DNA from: Schistocerca nitens
Lineage: Eukaryota > Arthropoda > Insecta > Orthoptera > Acrididae
DNA: 64,000 bases
Direction of reading: 5' to 3'
Assembly (NCBI RefSeq): GCF_023898315.1
Contig: NC_064616.1
Location: 703,233,389 to 703,297,388, forward strand
The notes below the pieces were generated by a model. It was given only the letters and a program-made list of their open reading frames with translations. It was not told where the DNA came from and searched no databases. Position numbers and translations under genes: made by a program. The first letter of the stretch is position 1. The number at the start of each line of letters is the position of its first letter. Shown here in pieces: positions 10,761 to 22,235 of the stretch.

Positions 10761-11260
10761 AAACCACTCACTTTTATACTAGCTTTGCTTTCAGTAAATA
10801 TCTTCACCTATTTTGAATTTTAGTGTTAGCATGACGACAAATTGAACACTAGTAGTTCAGGTTTTAGATACATCACGTTTCCAAACGCAGCCTCCCTCCA
10901 GTTCTCCATTCCCAAGTGAAAGTATCCACGAAGCGCTTCAGATTCTAAGCCACAATGTTCATTCAAAACTAAAATAAAATCAATGAAATTCCAGAATATC
11001 CAAATGTTTTAACTTGCTCTGTTTACTGCAACCATTTAATCGAAAGGAAGAAATATACTCTGAACGGAATTCACGCTGCTTAATATAGCATTCTACTCTC
11101 AGTTATGCCTAACCCTCTCAGTGCTATTCTATGATGATTAGTGCTCAAATTCATAATGCTTCAAGTTGTTACAGGCGTTATTAGAACTTGATCCAGCTCT
11201 GATAAATTTCAGATCACAGTGGCAGATGCGAGCGCGGGGAAGCGTATCGTCCCCATTAAT
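10761..11260. other. no gene recognised
   Basis: AT-rich spacer with no coding or repeat signal that I can identify. Confidence 0.5.
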
Positions 11261-11261
11261 C

Positions 11262-11330
11262 AGAGAGATAGATAGATAGAGAGTGTGAGGGGGGGGGGGG
11301 GGGGGGACTGGTAGAGAGAGAGCGCTCCGC
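11262..11330. repeat. low-complexity GATA/GA stretch with an 18-base G run
   Basis: GATAGATAGAGAGTGTGA followed by 18 consecutive G at 11289-11306 and then GAGAGAGAG. Such a G run can form a quadruplex and is prone to length errors in sequencing. Confidence 0.9.
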
Positions 11331-11572
11331 GACAGACTCAAATTTTTCTCTCCCTCTTCATTAAGAACATCCTCATGCGGAACTGGAAGGACTTGAAGAA
11401 GACTGTGTCTTTTTTCCTCCTACCATTTTCTGGTGTGGACTGGGAGGGCTGCAAGCCGCAGTCTCTGATACCACTCAATTTCCGATTCTTTAAAGAATCG
11501 AAGTAGCTTCAAATGTTTCATTACATTACAAACGAGTTTATGTGTTAAATATTTGACGTTAAGCATGTAAGT

Positions 11573-11970
11573 GAGAAAAAGGTTAGAAAACGTTTGAAAT
11601 TAATCTTAAAGTTTGTTGGAAGTCGCTAAGTGATCTCATTGTTAAGAATGGATGAATATAGTGTGGGTATTTTCTTGTCCTTTTTAAGCAAAAACAAGTT
11701 TCTCACGCATCTCAATATTTCTGATGTCATATATCCTGAACTGTGTGTCACACAATGATATAATTTTGCAGGTACGTACAGTGGTATATCTGAATACCGT
11801 CTGCGAACTGTCTTGCGAGTAGAATCCGTTGGGGGGTGGGGGGCGGGGGGGCGGGGGGGGGGTGTCAACGAGAAAAGCTTTGAAAGGTTTGAAATTGTGT
11901 TTAAAGTTTGTCGGAAGGCGATAAGTCCACTCGTTCTCAAATAGAGGATGAATAATGTCAGGGTATTTGG
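11573..11970. repeat. two diverged repeat units of about 100 bp, about 298 bp apart
   Basis: 11573-11670 and 11870-11970 share the ordered phrases GAGAAAA, GTTTGAAATT, AAAGTTTGT, GGAAG, GATGAATA and GGGTATTT. Identity is roughly 70 percent by eye. The second unit directly follows a G-rich tract at 11831-11862. No family recognised. Confidence 0.65.
11831..11862. repeat. G-rich tract with quadruplex potential
   Basis: 32 bases of G interrupted only by one T and two C, giving four or more G runs of at least six. On the opposite strand it reads as polyproline in shadow frames, which should be ignored. Confidence 0.9.
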
Positions 11971-12211
11971 GCACCACCAGTTATGCTGCCTGAAGACACA
12001 CGGTTTATAACTCTAGTATTTGTCTCCTCGTGTTAAACTTTTAACATAATATCATACCCCTTAATTTTTAGATTATGACGTCATTTAAAATTTTTAAATT
12101 CGGTCTGTTACCACGTGAAATACAGAAAGTAAAACTTTTGTTGCTCCTGGAAGACGTTAGATAGGCACCCTGTAAGCACATTTGTGTTCCAGGTTCCAGA
12201 TAGTCGTTTAA

Positions 12212-12256
12212 TAATACTGATAAGACGAGGTGAAACAGCCACTTAACTGAATCTTA
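12212..12256. repeat. 45-bp direct repeat on the left of the T3 element
   Basis: Begins TAATACTGATAAGACGAG and ends GAATCTTA directly against the transposon. The same 45 bp, with two differences, follows the element at 13656-13700. Both units start and end with TA. Confidence 0.93.
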
Positions 12257-13655
12257 CACTACTGGCAATTAAAATTGCTACACCAAGAAAAAATGCAGAT
12301 GATAGACGGGTATTCATTGGACAAATATATTACACTAGAACTGACATGTGATTACATTTTCACGCAATTTGGGTGCATACATCCTGAGAAATCAGTACCC
12401 AGAACAACCACCTCTGGCCGGAATAACGGCCTTGATACGCCTGGGCATTGAGTCAAACAGAGCTTGGATGGCGTGTACAGGTACAGCTACCCATGCAGCT
12501 TCAACACGATACCACAGTTCATCAAGAGTAGTGACTGGCGTATTGTGATGAGCCAGTTGCTCGGCCACCATTGATCAGACGGTTTCAATTGGTGAGAGAT
12601 CTTCAGAATGTGCTGGCCAGGGCAGCAGTCCAACATTTTCTGTATCCAGAAAGGACCGTACAGGACCTGCAACATGCGGTCGTGCATTATCCTGCTGCTT
12701 CGGAGGGATCGAATGAAGGGTAGAGCCAGGGTTCATAACACATCTGAAATGTAACGTCCACTGTTCAAAGTGCCGTCAATGAGAACAACAGATGACCGAG
12801 ACTTCTAACCAATGGCACCCCATACCATCACGCCAGGTGACACGCCAGTATGGCGATGACGAATACACGCTTCCAACGTGCGTTAACCGCGATGTCGCCA
12901 AACACGGATGCGACCATCATGATGCTGTAAACAGAACCTGGATTCATCCGAAAAAATGAAGTTTTGCTATTCGTGCACCCAGGTTCGTCATTGAGTACAC
13001 CATCGCAGGCGCTCCTGTCTGTGATGCAGCGTCAAGGATAACCGCAGCCATGGTCTCCGAGCTGATAGTAGATGCTGCTGCTGCAAACGTCGTCGAACTG
13101 TTCGTGCAGATGGTTGTTGTCTTGCAAACGTCCCCATCTGTTGACTCAGGGATCGAGACGTGACTGCACGATCCGTTACAGCCATGCAGATAAGATGCCT
13201 CTCATCTCGACTGCTAGTGATACGAGGCCGTTGGGATCCAGCACGGCGTTCCGTATTACCCTCCTGAACCCACCGATTCCATATTCTGCTAACAGTCATT
13301 GGATCTCGATCAACGCGAGCAGCAATGTCGCGATACGATAAACCGCAATCGCGATAGGCTACAATCCGACCTTTATCAAAGTCGGAAACGTGATGGTACG
13401 CATTTCTCCTCCTTACACGAGGCATCACAACAACGTTTCACCAGGCAACGCCGGTCAACTGCTGTTTGTGTATGAGAAATCGATTGGAAACTTTCCTCAT
13501 GTCAGCACGCTGTAGGTGTCGTCACCGGCGCGAACCTTGTATGAATGCTCTGCAAAGCTAATCATTTACATATCACAGCATCTTCTTCCTGTCGGTTAAA
13601 TTTCACGTCTGTAGCACGTCATCTTCGTGGTGTAGCAATTTTAAGGCCAGTAGTC
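12257..13655 (-). mobile_element. full-length, decayed Tc1-like transposon (family T3)
   Basis: 1399 bp. Ends CACTACTGGCAATTAAAATT and, inverted on the right, ACTACTGGCCTTAAAATT, giving terminal repeats of about 30 bp that include GCTACACCA. TA lies outside on both sides (12255-12256, 13656-13657). The transposase inside is broken. The element is bracketed by 45-bp direct repeats instead of plain TA. Confidence 0.9.
12392..13425 (-). pseudogene. Tc1-like transposase (T3), degenerate
   Basis: The N-terminal 146 residues are open: MPRVRRRNAYHHVSDFDKGR, helix-turn-helix CGLSYRDIAARVDRDPMTV and the second helix SARTVRRRLQQQHL. After LRWCTQ the frame breaks; beyond it one reads IFSDESRFCLQHHDGRIRV (first catalytic Asp) and ALPFIRSLR. 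The QQDN motif of the second Asp is lost to a small deletion near 12700. The C-terminal end ARGGCSGY is still recognisable before the stop at 12392. About five breaks. Family length would be about 345 residues. Confidence 0.87.
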
Positions 13656-13700
13656 TAATACTGATAAGACGAGATGAAACTGCCACTTAACTGAATCTTA
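13656..13700. repeat. 45-bp direct repeat on the right of the T3 element
   Basis: Same as 12212-12256 except GAGA for GAGG and ACTG for ACAG. It starts at the TA that ends the element and stops at TA before TTTAAAGAC. Confidence 0.93.
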
Positions 13701-14311
13701 TTTAAAGACTCCACCGTATTACTACTGAAATATGAAGAACAGAACAAGTAAGACCTAGGCGCTCTTTAATTATAATGGGCTATTCGAGTGAACATCGCAC
13801 GAAGCGTTAGGTCTGGATGCGAGTCCCGTAGTGGACCCTATTTGAAACCACCAATATGCTTTACAGATTAAAACTTTACAGAGTTTCGGAGACATGGGAA
13901 ATGTACTGACAGGATGAAACTTCAAGGCATGCTCAGCCAGCTCATTTGAGAAGCTCGTTGCTAATGGAAGACAAGGTTCTGGGGCCTAATTTCGGCCCAT
14001 TTCGCAGTTTCAATAAGTCACTTAATTTCATAGCTAATTCTGGTAGCGGCTCATATGTTTTCTGGTAATTTTTATATTTTTGTTTTCGTTCACTGCACAT
14101 CTTTGTATTTTTCCACATTTGGAGACAGCTCAAAATCTTTGCAGCAGGTTGATATCTTGTCAAGAATTGTCGACTTATTGAAGAAGGGTATAGTCATAAA
14201 TAACAGCACCATCCGCACTAAAAGTTAGCGACGGTGACTAACACTGTTTGCCAAACCGCAGTTATGCGTAGTATCACTCATCCTTGGCATACACCAGAAA
14301 ATACGTCTGCA
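13701..14311. other. no gene recognised
   Basis: AT-rich spacer. An open frame at 13942-14163 on the minus strand has no known motif. Confidence 0.5.
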
Positions 14312-14324
14312 TTTGCTGTCGATT

Positions 14325-14529
14325 GCCGGCCAGTGTGGCCGAGCGGTTCTATGCGCTTCAGTCTGAAACCGTGCGACCACTACGGTCGCAGGTTCAAATC
14401 CTGCCTTGGGCATGAATGTGTGTGATGTCCTTAGTTTAGTTTAGTTAGGTTTAAGTAGTTCTAAATTCTAGGGGACTGATGACCTCAGATGTTAAGTCCC
14501 ATAGTGCTCAGAGCCATTTGTACCATATT
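14325..14529 (+). mobile_element. S1 SINE, full length
   Basis: Head GCCGGCCAGTGTGGCCGAGC with A-box GTGGCCGAGCGGTT and B-box GGTTCAAATCC, then the shared body (GTGTGTGATGTCCTTAG, GTTCTAAATTCTAGGGGAC) and tail GAGCCATTTGTACCA. Clean 13-bp target duplication TTTGCTGTCGATT at 14312-14324 and 14530-14542. The tRNA head is Ser/Leu-like; Pol III transcription is presumed from the family type. Confidence 0.95.
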
Positions 14530-14542
14530 TTTGCTGTCGATT

Positions 14543-14917
14543 TTGGGTACAAATTAACATGCTGCATTCTGTTAGGAGAATATCAAACTTGTTTCAATCA
14601 CTTCAGGTATCCCATTTAACATCGTCGTTTCAGTAGCGACCTAAACCTTTTTTTGTTGCCGTGAGTATTCAACGGGATTTATATCTGACGATGCTCTGTG
14701 AAGTACATTACATGTATTCGCAGTTGCGAATAGGGACAATCATCAGCTGTATAATGGAAAGACGACAATGAAGATTTTTGCTGGACCGGGACGCCAACTT
14801 GGACTTCCCACTTATCGCGAACACACTCACGGCCCGACCTAAACTACACTCATACATTCTTTATGTATGTTCCCGTACAGGGAAGACATTTTATTGAAAG
14901 TCGCTTGCCCGGTATCA
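14543..14917. other. unassigned repeat-like flank of an S2 insertion
   Basis: No gene. 14690-14917 appears to be part of a dispersed repeat remembered from orthopteran sequence (CGAACACACTCACGGCCCGA, TACAGGGAAGACATTTTATT), now interrupted by the SINE at 14928. Family unknown to me. Confidence 0.4.
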
Positions 14918-14927
14918 GAGGATAAAT

Positions 14928-15164
14928 TTATTTATTTAATCGTATGGCTAGGGCCCCCCGTAGGGCAGACCGTTCGCCGGGAGCCGGTCTTTCAATTTGA
15001 CGCCACTTCGGCAACCTGCAGTCGATGAGGATAAGAGGATAATGATGACAGCACAAGACCCAGTTCCTGGGCGGAGAAAATTCCCCGACCCAGCCGGGAA
15101 TCGAACCCGGGCCCAGAGGATTGACAATTCGTCCCGCTGACCATTCAGCTACCAGGGGCGGACG
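14928..15164 (-). mobile_element. S2 SINE, full length
   Basis: Minus-strand tRNA-headed SINE. The head at the right end reads CCTGGTAGCTGAATGGTCAG (A-box) and GGGTTCGATTCCCGG (B-box) after a GACGAATTGTCAATCC middle. The body contains GCCGAAGTGGCGTCAAATTG. Ten-base target duplication GAGGATAAAT at 14918-14927 and 15165-15174. Another copy lies at 47894-48135. Confidence 0.92.
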
Positions 15165-15174
15165 GAGGATAAAT

Positions 15175-15345
15175 ACGATAGTGCAACGCCCGTGTTGTTC
15201 AGAAGTACGATGCAATGTTCCCTCGGGCCCGATAACGTATTTAGGTGAAAAGTATTTTATCATTCCTTAAGTTTACAAATTTGGTTTTGTGCCAGAAGGA
15301 ACATTGCATAGTACTTCAGAACAACGAAGGCACTGCAATATTGTT
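15175..15345. repeat. inverted repeat, about 51-bp arms with a 68-bp loop
   Basis: 15175-15226 (GTTGTTCAGAAGTACGATGC) and 15295-15345 (GCATAGTACTTCAGAACAAC) are reverse complements with about eight differences. Part of the loop, TTAAGTTTACAAATTTG, recurs as a diverged direct copy near 15791-15820. Could be the fold-back end of a DNA element; no transposase nearby. Confidence 0.75.
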
Positions 15346-16553
15346 CCGTGGTGTACTGATCGTCGTTAATAGGTATTTCTGTTGACGAGGGTTTCTGTTC
15401 AATTCGTCCTCAATTCTCCTTTATTTACGATTAACAGTGAGTGACAGAAAATCGCAGTGTGAACTGATACGAAGAAGAAAGTCGTTAATTTTACGCTTTA
15501 CAATAACAATAGAATAATAAGGAAAACAGATGGTAAGGGGCATTTTTCGTGTTAAGACATCTCTCATGTAAACTGATGATTGATGTTTGGGGCATAACTG
15601 CTGTAAGTATTCTAGTTATGTTAACATAAATATTTGCTTCAAGTAATGAAATTTACATCAAAGCTTTTTTTTGGTTAGAGCTTTCTTTCATTACACTTTC
15701 TCGTTAAGTCACACAACTCAATGCAAATGAATTCCAGTAGTTCATGCCAGTTAATAATAACACATTTAGGAGAGAACTATCTGATTATTCATTAAGTTTC
15801 CAAATTTGCTTTTGTGCCCTCTTCATTCTCTAAGTAATATCAAAAGAGATAATCCCACTTCTCAGCAAATAATAAAGGAAGGTCTCTCGATAATCGGCAA
15901 TTTCCACTCTAGATGTCTTGTTTGCAATATGAATATTAGTGGAATTATTCGTTTCTTTAACACAAATCACAGAAATTTGATTTGAAAGATAATCATAGTG
16001 CAAAACTTGCTGTCCGACAAGACAAGCTGTTTGATCACCATAATATGCCCCATAAGAAGACAATTATTTCAGAAAGTATATATATCAGATTAAACTTCGA
16101 TGACACTGCTTTCTTTCTTATTATCTTGCTTTAACGACTCAAGGAAATCATTTCGAAATGTTCGAAAATATTTGACTCCCTTTGTACTGACGTCCATACA
16201 TCTTTTTTGCTACATCCTGTGCCATATAACTGGATTTATTAATTTTAAATCTTTATAGTAAGGACTGCCTAGAAGGAACTTCTTTCATTCGTAGCACTAC
16301 AGAAGAGATACTTAAAATATCGTATAATTAGAGAAAAAGGAGATTTTCTGACTGAAAACGTTCTACAGTGTACGCCGTACCAAATTCTTAATTATACGTC
16401 AAGTATTCCAGCTCTTCCTTACATTTCAGTTTGTAGATACACTCAGATGTTGCGGGCGAGACTCTTAGCCAGAAATGTTGTCACATGGCATGAGGCAGAA
16501 CAGTTATCGGTATATGATTCGCTTTCGCTTTCACTGATGGTTATGCAGATGAA
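15346..16553. other. no gene recognised
   Basis: AT-rich. 15787-15820 repeats a 34-base phrase from 15262-15296 at about 85 percent identity. Otherwise nothing seen. Confidence 0.5.
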
Positions 16554-16566
16554 TGAAGAAAGCTGC

Positions 16567-16779
16567 GCCCGCATCTCGTGGTCGTGCGGTAGCGTTCTCG
16601 CTTCCCACGCCCGGGTTCCCGGGTTCGATTCCCGGCGGGGTCAGGGATTTTCTCTGCCTCGTGATGGCTGGGTGTTGTGTGCTGTCCTTAGGTTAGTTAG
16701 GTTTAAGTAGTTCTAAGTTCTAGGGGACTTATGGCCACAGCAGTTGAGTCCCATAGTGCTCAGAGCCATTTGAACCATT
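16567..16779 (+). mobile_element. SINE with tRNA-Gly-like head joined to the S1 body
   Basis: The head reads CTCGTGGTCGTGCGGTAGCG, then CTCGCTTCCCACGC around a CCC/CCA anticodon position and GGGTTCGATTCCCGG, which resembles tRNA-Gly. From GATTTTCTCTGCCTCGTG onwards the body turns into the same CCTTAGGTTAGTTAGG and GAGCCATTTGAACCA tail as S1. Thirteen-base target duplication TGAAGAAAGCTGC at 16554-16566 and 16780-16792, perfect. It therefore moved as one unit and is not a chance junction. Confidence 0.93.
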
Positions 16780-16792
16780 TGAAGAAAGCTGC

Positions 16793-19739
16793 TTTAAAAG
16801 GGCTGGAAACAGCCCGAGGATAGATTTAACCAATGTTTGTCTAATGTGCAATCTTTCAGTCGTGCTCAAGCGACTAACTGCCCCTGCGTCTTAAAAATGT
16901 TAGTTATTAATAACAAAGCCTAGGATGGGCGCCGATTTTTTTTTCAGTACCATATTGTTTCTGGAATTTAGCATAGCGATGTCCGGAGAAATAATTACGT
17001 GTAAATCCGACACAGCAAAGAGATGAAAAGCGCACCCTCCGAAATCACAATAGCACAGAATATGTCGGCAAACGTTTTTTTGCGTTGTGTTGTCAGTTCT
17101 GAAAAATTCTCCTCCATAATTGGATGGCTGTTTTCCACCTGCAGCAACAATTCGGCTTATACCGCGCTTTCCAAACCACTGACAGCTCGAAAAAAAAAAT
17201 GAATTCTTGAATAATGTCCGGAGTGGCATAAATCAACAGATAAATGCGCCTTCTCAGGAATGCCTGTTAGTGTTAAAAAGTTTTCTATTTTTTGAGGAAA
17301 GCTTGTTGAACTATTAAAGATTGTTATATAGGGACCCAAAGAGAACATGAACACATGTAGTTATTTGTAAATGAAATGAAATGAGATGGCGAAATTTGCC
17401 GTCAATATTTATAATTATGAATCCTACGATGATTGAGACAGATATGACTTCTGTTATCGTTATCTAGAGATTTTAGTGTCTCATTGTTTGTCACAATGCA
17501 TATGAGACGAAATTCTCTAACTAGAGAAATCGTATTGACCAAATAAATTGAGATTTCTAGCATTCTGCCTAGCTAACAGCCTGTATCGGTTTTAATTGTC
17601 ACCCCAACTTGCGAAAAACTATAAAATCAGTTACTACATTTCTATTATCACATTCTTGAAGATAAACGATGCAAAAGAACTACTGAATTCGAAAGAGTAC
17701 AGGGATATACTCAGCCTTGCGTCAGAAAATGTCTAATTCAACATAAAAGATGGTGTAAGGGGAAGGAAGGTGATACAACAAACACTCTTCGGCTGCAGAC
17801 TGTCTGCTGATGATTTCCAGAGGTATATTTGCTTTCATGTTTATGCTAATAACTTTAGGAGGTAACACTAATTCCCCCTTTCATTTATAGGCAAAATTCA
17901 GCGCAACAATGAGAAAATTTATTTACAGGAACGAAATCTGGTATGTTAGGAAAACTTTTCTTTGGCAATGACAGTAAAGATCCATGGGCACTACTAGAGA
18001 ATTGGCACTGGTGGAGCAGATGTCGAACCGAATGAATTATATGAAACAAAGCTAGGCCAGAAGCTCAAGCGTCACCTTCATCTGTGGCGGGGTAGTATTT
18101 AGCTATTAGTGACTCAGACGAACATGGCTTTTTAGCAGAAAAACACCACTCGTTGCAGTGTCAGAACCGTACTAAATTGACTTGAGCAGAATTATTGTGA
18201 GACCGTGAATTTAGTTTGGTGTCCTAACCCTCAGATTCGCCGGTATCAATTAAAGAAAGTGTCTAGGATATCGACGAGTGTCAAATGCAAACATCCAAAC
18301 CACTTTATGTTGCAAAAGCTGTGCTGTGCGTGATCAACTTTTGGTTATAGTTTACGTACTCAGGACTTTTATAATCTATACCATGACGCTGTTATGAGAG
18401 AATTGACGCTGTATCCGAAAACAAATCCAGTTCACGAAATTTATCTGAAAACACTTGCGGAGTATACTAAGTCAGTTCCTTCAACAACACCGAAGAAATT
18501 CTTATTCAGTCATTGTCCAACTAAGCTACTAGTATACCTATTTATCCTTTGCGTCAGTGAGACGTTAAAACGTAACAAAATATTGACTATCCCTAGTGAG
18601 ACCTTCAAAAAGCTTAGCAAACCATATGCAGCTTTGTCTCCCTCTTTCGATAGTATAGCCGAGTTCTATCTAATTTTATCGTACGGGGTACATTGAGGTA
18701 ACCTGAGCTCCCTTTTAAAACCAAGAAAATCGAGTTTATAATATATGTAAATGTTCCTTTCAAAGTCATGATATATTTGTTGTTCTGCTCCAGAAGCTGC
18801 AAGAATACAGTCTTTTTTTTTTTTTTTTCCAGACAACAACCACGTCAGACCCAATGTGAATGTTAATTTTTTTTCATTTCAAACTTTATGCGTTGAAAAT
18901 ATACAGGGCAGACAAAATGAAATTGGCCCGGAAAACGTTTAATGCACCTTAAGATAGGCGACCGAAATTTAATGGTTCTAAAAACGTGAACCCTTAGGTA
19001 CTAAATTCTGCAATACTGCTTGTATTACACTTTAGTCTTTAAATGATTTTGTGATGCCTTCAGCTGACATTTTCTTTGTTTGATGTAAGATTCTATAACT
19101 TCGGCTTTAGGCCATTTTAAGTATCTAAAAGTTTAGTTTGGCAAATCTTACACTGTATTTTGTATTATCTGAGACAGGCCACCCATTTCAACCAAAGGTC
19201 TATTCTTAATGCAAGGTGGCGTGGGCAACATCTCTGTCTGAGTTTTATACCTGAATCTTAACTTTTGATAAGTATCTATTCAAGTGAGAAATGTTGCTAT
19301 ATGACAACTGTAATATTTACTGTTGATGACGGGGTTGCCTGTGCGCTGTACGTAATGATCTACGGTCTGTGTTCTGTTATGACACCGTTATTATTTTGTT
19401 TTGGTGAGCTAATATAATCGCTTTTGTGGTAAATAGAAGATCACGTTTCTTTTAAATATTTTCTGAAAGTGCTTCGTTTGTAAAGACTTACGCGTTGCAT
19501 ACCATATTTTCACTTTTATTTTATTATTTTTGGGAATACTTTATTTGCCATCATTACGACAATACCTTCTTTACATCAGTGCAGACATCTTCTAAATACC
19601 GTAATTTTCGTGAAAGGGCTACTAGAGATTTACTGGTACTCTTTCTTTATCAGTTAAAGCACGCCTCATTTCTGTTGTGAAAACTCTCACAACAGTGGAA
19701 AATAAAGAGCAGAAATACATTCACTACAAGCCAGTAATT
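16793..19739. other. no gene recognised
   Basis: Nearly 3 kb of AT-rich sequence with a T run near 18813-18828. Open frames at 16900-17229, 17157-17354 and 18394-18696 are short and show no domain; the last has no codon bias that I can see. Confidence 0.5.
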
Positions 19740-19990
19740 GCATTGGTCTAGCCGTAGCTGCAAGGTCGCGAGAATGCTGTTCTGCTGCATCTAGATCTAT
19801 CGGTAAATGCGGAGCCGCGAAAATGCTTTTGGTGCTGATAGAGCGGGTGTGTTCCGGTAATTAAGGGTGACGGCTCGTAATCGACAGCTCCGTCGCGGAA
19901 GCCTATCACAGCGCTGACGCGACGCCTCAAAGAGCTGCCGCCTCCATCGATCTGCAAGCACACCACGACACCCTCTGCGTCAAGGAACTC
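19740..19990. other. GC-rich block of unknown nature
   Basis: About 250 bp with many CpG (GTCGCGAG, GTCGCGG, GACGCGACGCC) inside AT-rich DNA. A 72-residue open frame exists on the minus strand but matches nothing that I know. Could be a regulatory island, an exon or a piece of a GC-rich repeat. Confidence 0.35.
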
Positions 19991-20697
19991 CGTTGTCAGT
20001 AATTATCCGCTGTAGCCGAGAAAGACGGTACATCGTATTTCCCCTTACATCACACGGCTTAATATAATTTTTCGTTTTCATTATGATCAAGTTAGGCACC
20101 CGTCTTGCTATGATGAAATCTGCCTTAAGATAATGATCCCCGCCTTTCTGACGACGAAGTATTCCCACGCATATGGATGGATTGCAGTCATACAATCTCC
20201 ATGCCAGTGACCAAATGTCGAGCAAGCTAACTCGATGCCTTTTTTAATTTCTGTCACGTGTCCTAATCTTGATCGCCCGGATATTCTCTCTCTTTTTTTT
20301 AGTAAAAGAAACATCCCAACACACAAATATTCCCACAGGGCTGAAAATCACGACTCACTGATAATTCTACGATTTTACGAATTAATAATATTTTGCACAA
20401 AAATCTTTTTTTATTAAATGACATGTGAGTAACAAAACAACATTGCAATCATATATTTATGTGCATTATTTGGAAGAATCTACATAAATATTGCTATTTT
20501 CAGCAGTGCCACGGTTCCAGTGATCAGCCTCAAATAGTAAAAACATGAAGTGTTACGTAAATACCCATTATATGAGGATGCGCTTGTAGGGGCTCTAAAA
20601 CTAATCAGTCGGAAAATAAGAGTTTTTAAAGTCATTAAAAAGCGACTGAACGTAGTTACAATACAAATTTCAGTATGAACATCTAAGTCTGTAATCC
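19991..20697. other. no gene recognised
   Basis: AT-rich spacer. The 81- and 72-residue open frames on the minus strand overlap and have no motif. Confidence 0.5.
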
Positions 20698-20790
20698 GCA
20701 AGCCACCTTATGGTGTGTGGCGAAGGATACTTCGGCTTCCCTATAACTTACTCCCTTATCTGTTCCAATCTCGAATGGTGCGCGGGAATG
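20698..20790. repeat. fragment of a dispersed repeat (GCAAGCCACC type)
   Basis: CGCAAGCCACCTTATGGTGT, CTCCCTTATCTGTTCCAATC and ATGGTGCGCGGGAA form a phrase remembered as common in grasshopper DNA, likely part of a retroelement untranslated region. The inverse GGCTTGCGGAGTAT recurs near 47641. Family not determined. Confidence 0.5.
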
Positions 20791-21196
20791 CAACAGAAGG
20801 ATAGGAAAGTTATTACACAAGCCACAAAATCTTAAACTGTCAATTAGTGCACCAGATGCAGCGAACAAACAGTTTTTTGTTAAAGTACCTAACTCAATAA
20901 AATAAATAAAATAACGAAATTCTTTGAAAAATACCTTGAAAGTATATCTCATTGAGAAATGTATTTCTAGTACGAGTGAGGCTTTTCAGTGTAACTAAAT
21001 TACGGAAAATTTATAACATCATTTACAAACCCCTTTTTGCATGCTTCGAAAATATTATTGTGTTTTTTATTGTAAATGTAGTTCGTATTCACTGTAATTG
21101 AACCTTGGTATAATGTAGAGCGGTAATTTCATTATGTCTTCTTTCGACTGTTTGTTTATAAAATTGTATGACACATTCAACAGTCTCATATAGAGG
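20791..21196. other. no gene recognised
   Basis: AT-rich spacer; nothing seen. Confidence 0.5.
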
Positions 21197-21453
21197 GGGA
21201 GGAGATTAGTGTTCAGTAATGTTTAACGTCACGTCGACAACGAGGTAATTAGAGACGAAACACAAGGTCGGATTAGGGAGAGATGGAGAATGAAATCGGC
21301 CGAGCCCTTTCAAGGGAACCATCCCGGAATTTGCCTCAAGCGATTCAGGGAAATCGTGAAAAACCTAAATCTGGATGGCCGGACGCGAATTTGAATTGTC
21401 GTCATCCCGACTGAAAGTCCACTATGCCAGCCACTGTGCTACCTCGCCCGGTT
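21197..21453 (-). mobile_element. S3 SINE
   Basis: Minus-strand copy: the head at the right (inverse of CCGGGCGAGGTAGCACAGTG) holds an A-box-like GGTAGCACAGTGG, and the body carries CGGCCATCCAGATTTAGG and GATTTCCCTGAATCGC. The tail at the left ends in GACGTGACGTTAAAC. The B-box is worn (ATTCAAATTC). No clear target duplication. Other copies at 26256, 41768 and 42234. Confidence 0.85.
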
Positions 21454-22235
21454 ATCTCATCTGGAAATTGAGAGCAGGAGTTCTAAGGGAAAAATAAGAT
21501 TTCTGTGTCTCGAAACTCTTCAACTATTCTCATAAAAAATATCGTATACGTATTAATAGGTCTACTACACGTTTTTATAGTCAAATTTTCATTAATATGC
21601 ACAACAAAGAAATTTGAATTTTTTACCCTGTCCATTGTTTTTTGTTGGCGTGCTATGCTAAGAGGAGGTGATACTTTTTTGATAGTTGAGACCCGTATAG
21701 GCTGCGTTTTTTCACACTAAGGAAGTTGCATGAGTGCAAAATCAATTCATAACTTTATGGCAGACCACAAGAGATATAAATGTGAATTGCAATTTCCCGA
21801 AGCAGCAATATAGCTATGCATGTTTCTGTTGATGATAATGTGTACAAACTCCACAGAAAATTACACGTTCATCTTGATAAGCTGCTCTCAGTGCGATATA
21901 GTCTAGTCGAGCAGCGACACCCCTGCGAGAGCATTCCTAACAAACTTAACGGACTTCAAGTTAGAAGGTTCGGCATGCCACACCTTGCGCAAAATTTTTT
22001 GCTATTAAAAATATTCGTCCAAGAGACGAGGCCTGCGTGATCGAGCACTTTTGTATTATAAAATATAATCATCACCTGTCACACCGGAATATCAATGTAG
22101 ATAAACATCAAATACGTCATCTGTATACAGAAAGCATGTCATAGAGAAATTTGGAATTGTATACGTACTCCTGAGTTCACCCCACAAAAACATGTCTCAG
22201 TGAAAAATATTTCCCCCACGGATGTTCGTAAATGA
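21454..22235. other. no gene recognised
   Basis: AT-rich spacer; the open frames of 71-74 residues at 21505 and 21816 have no motif. Confidence 0.5.
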
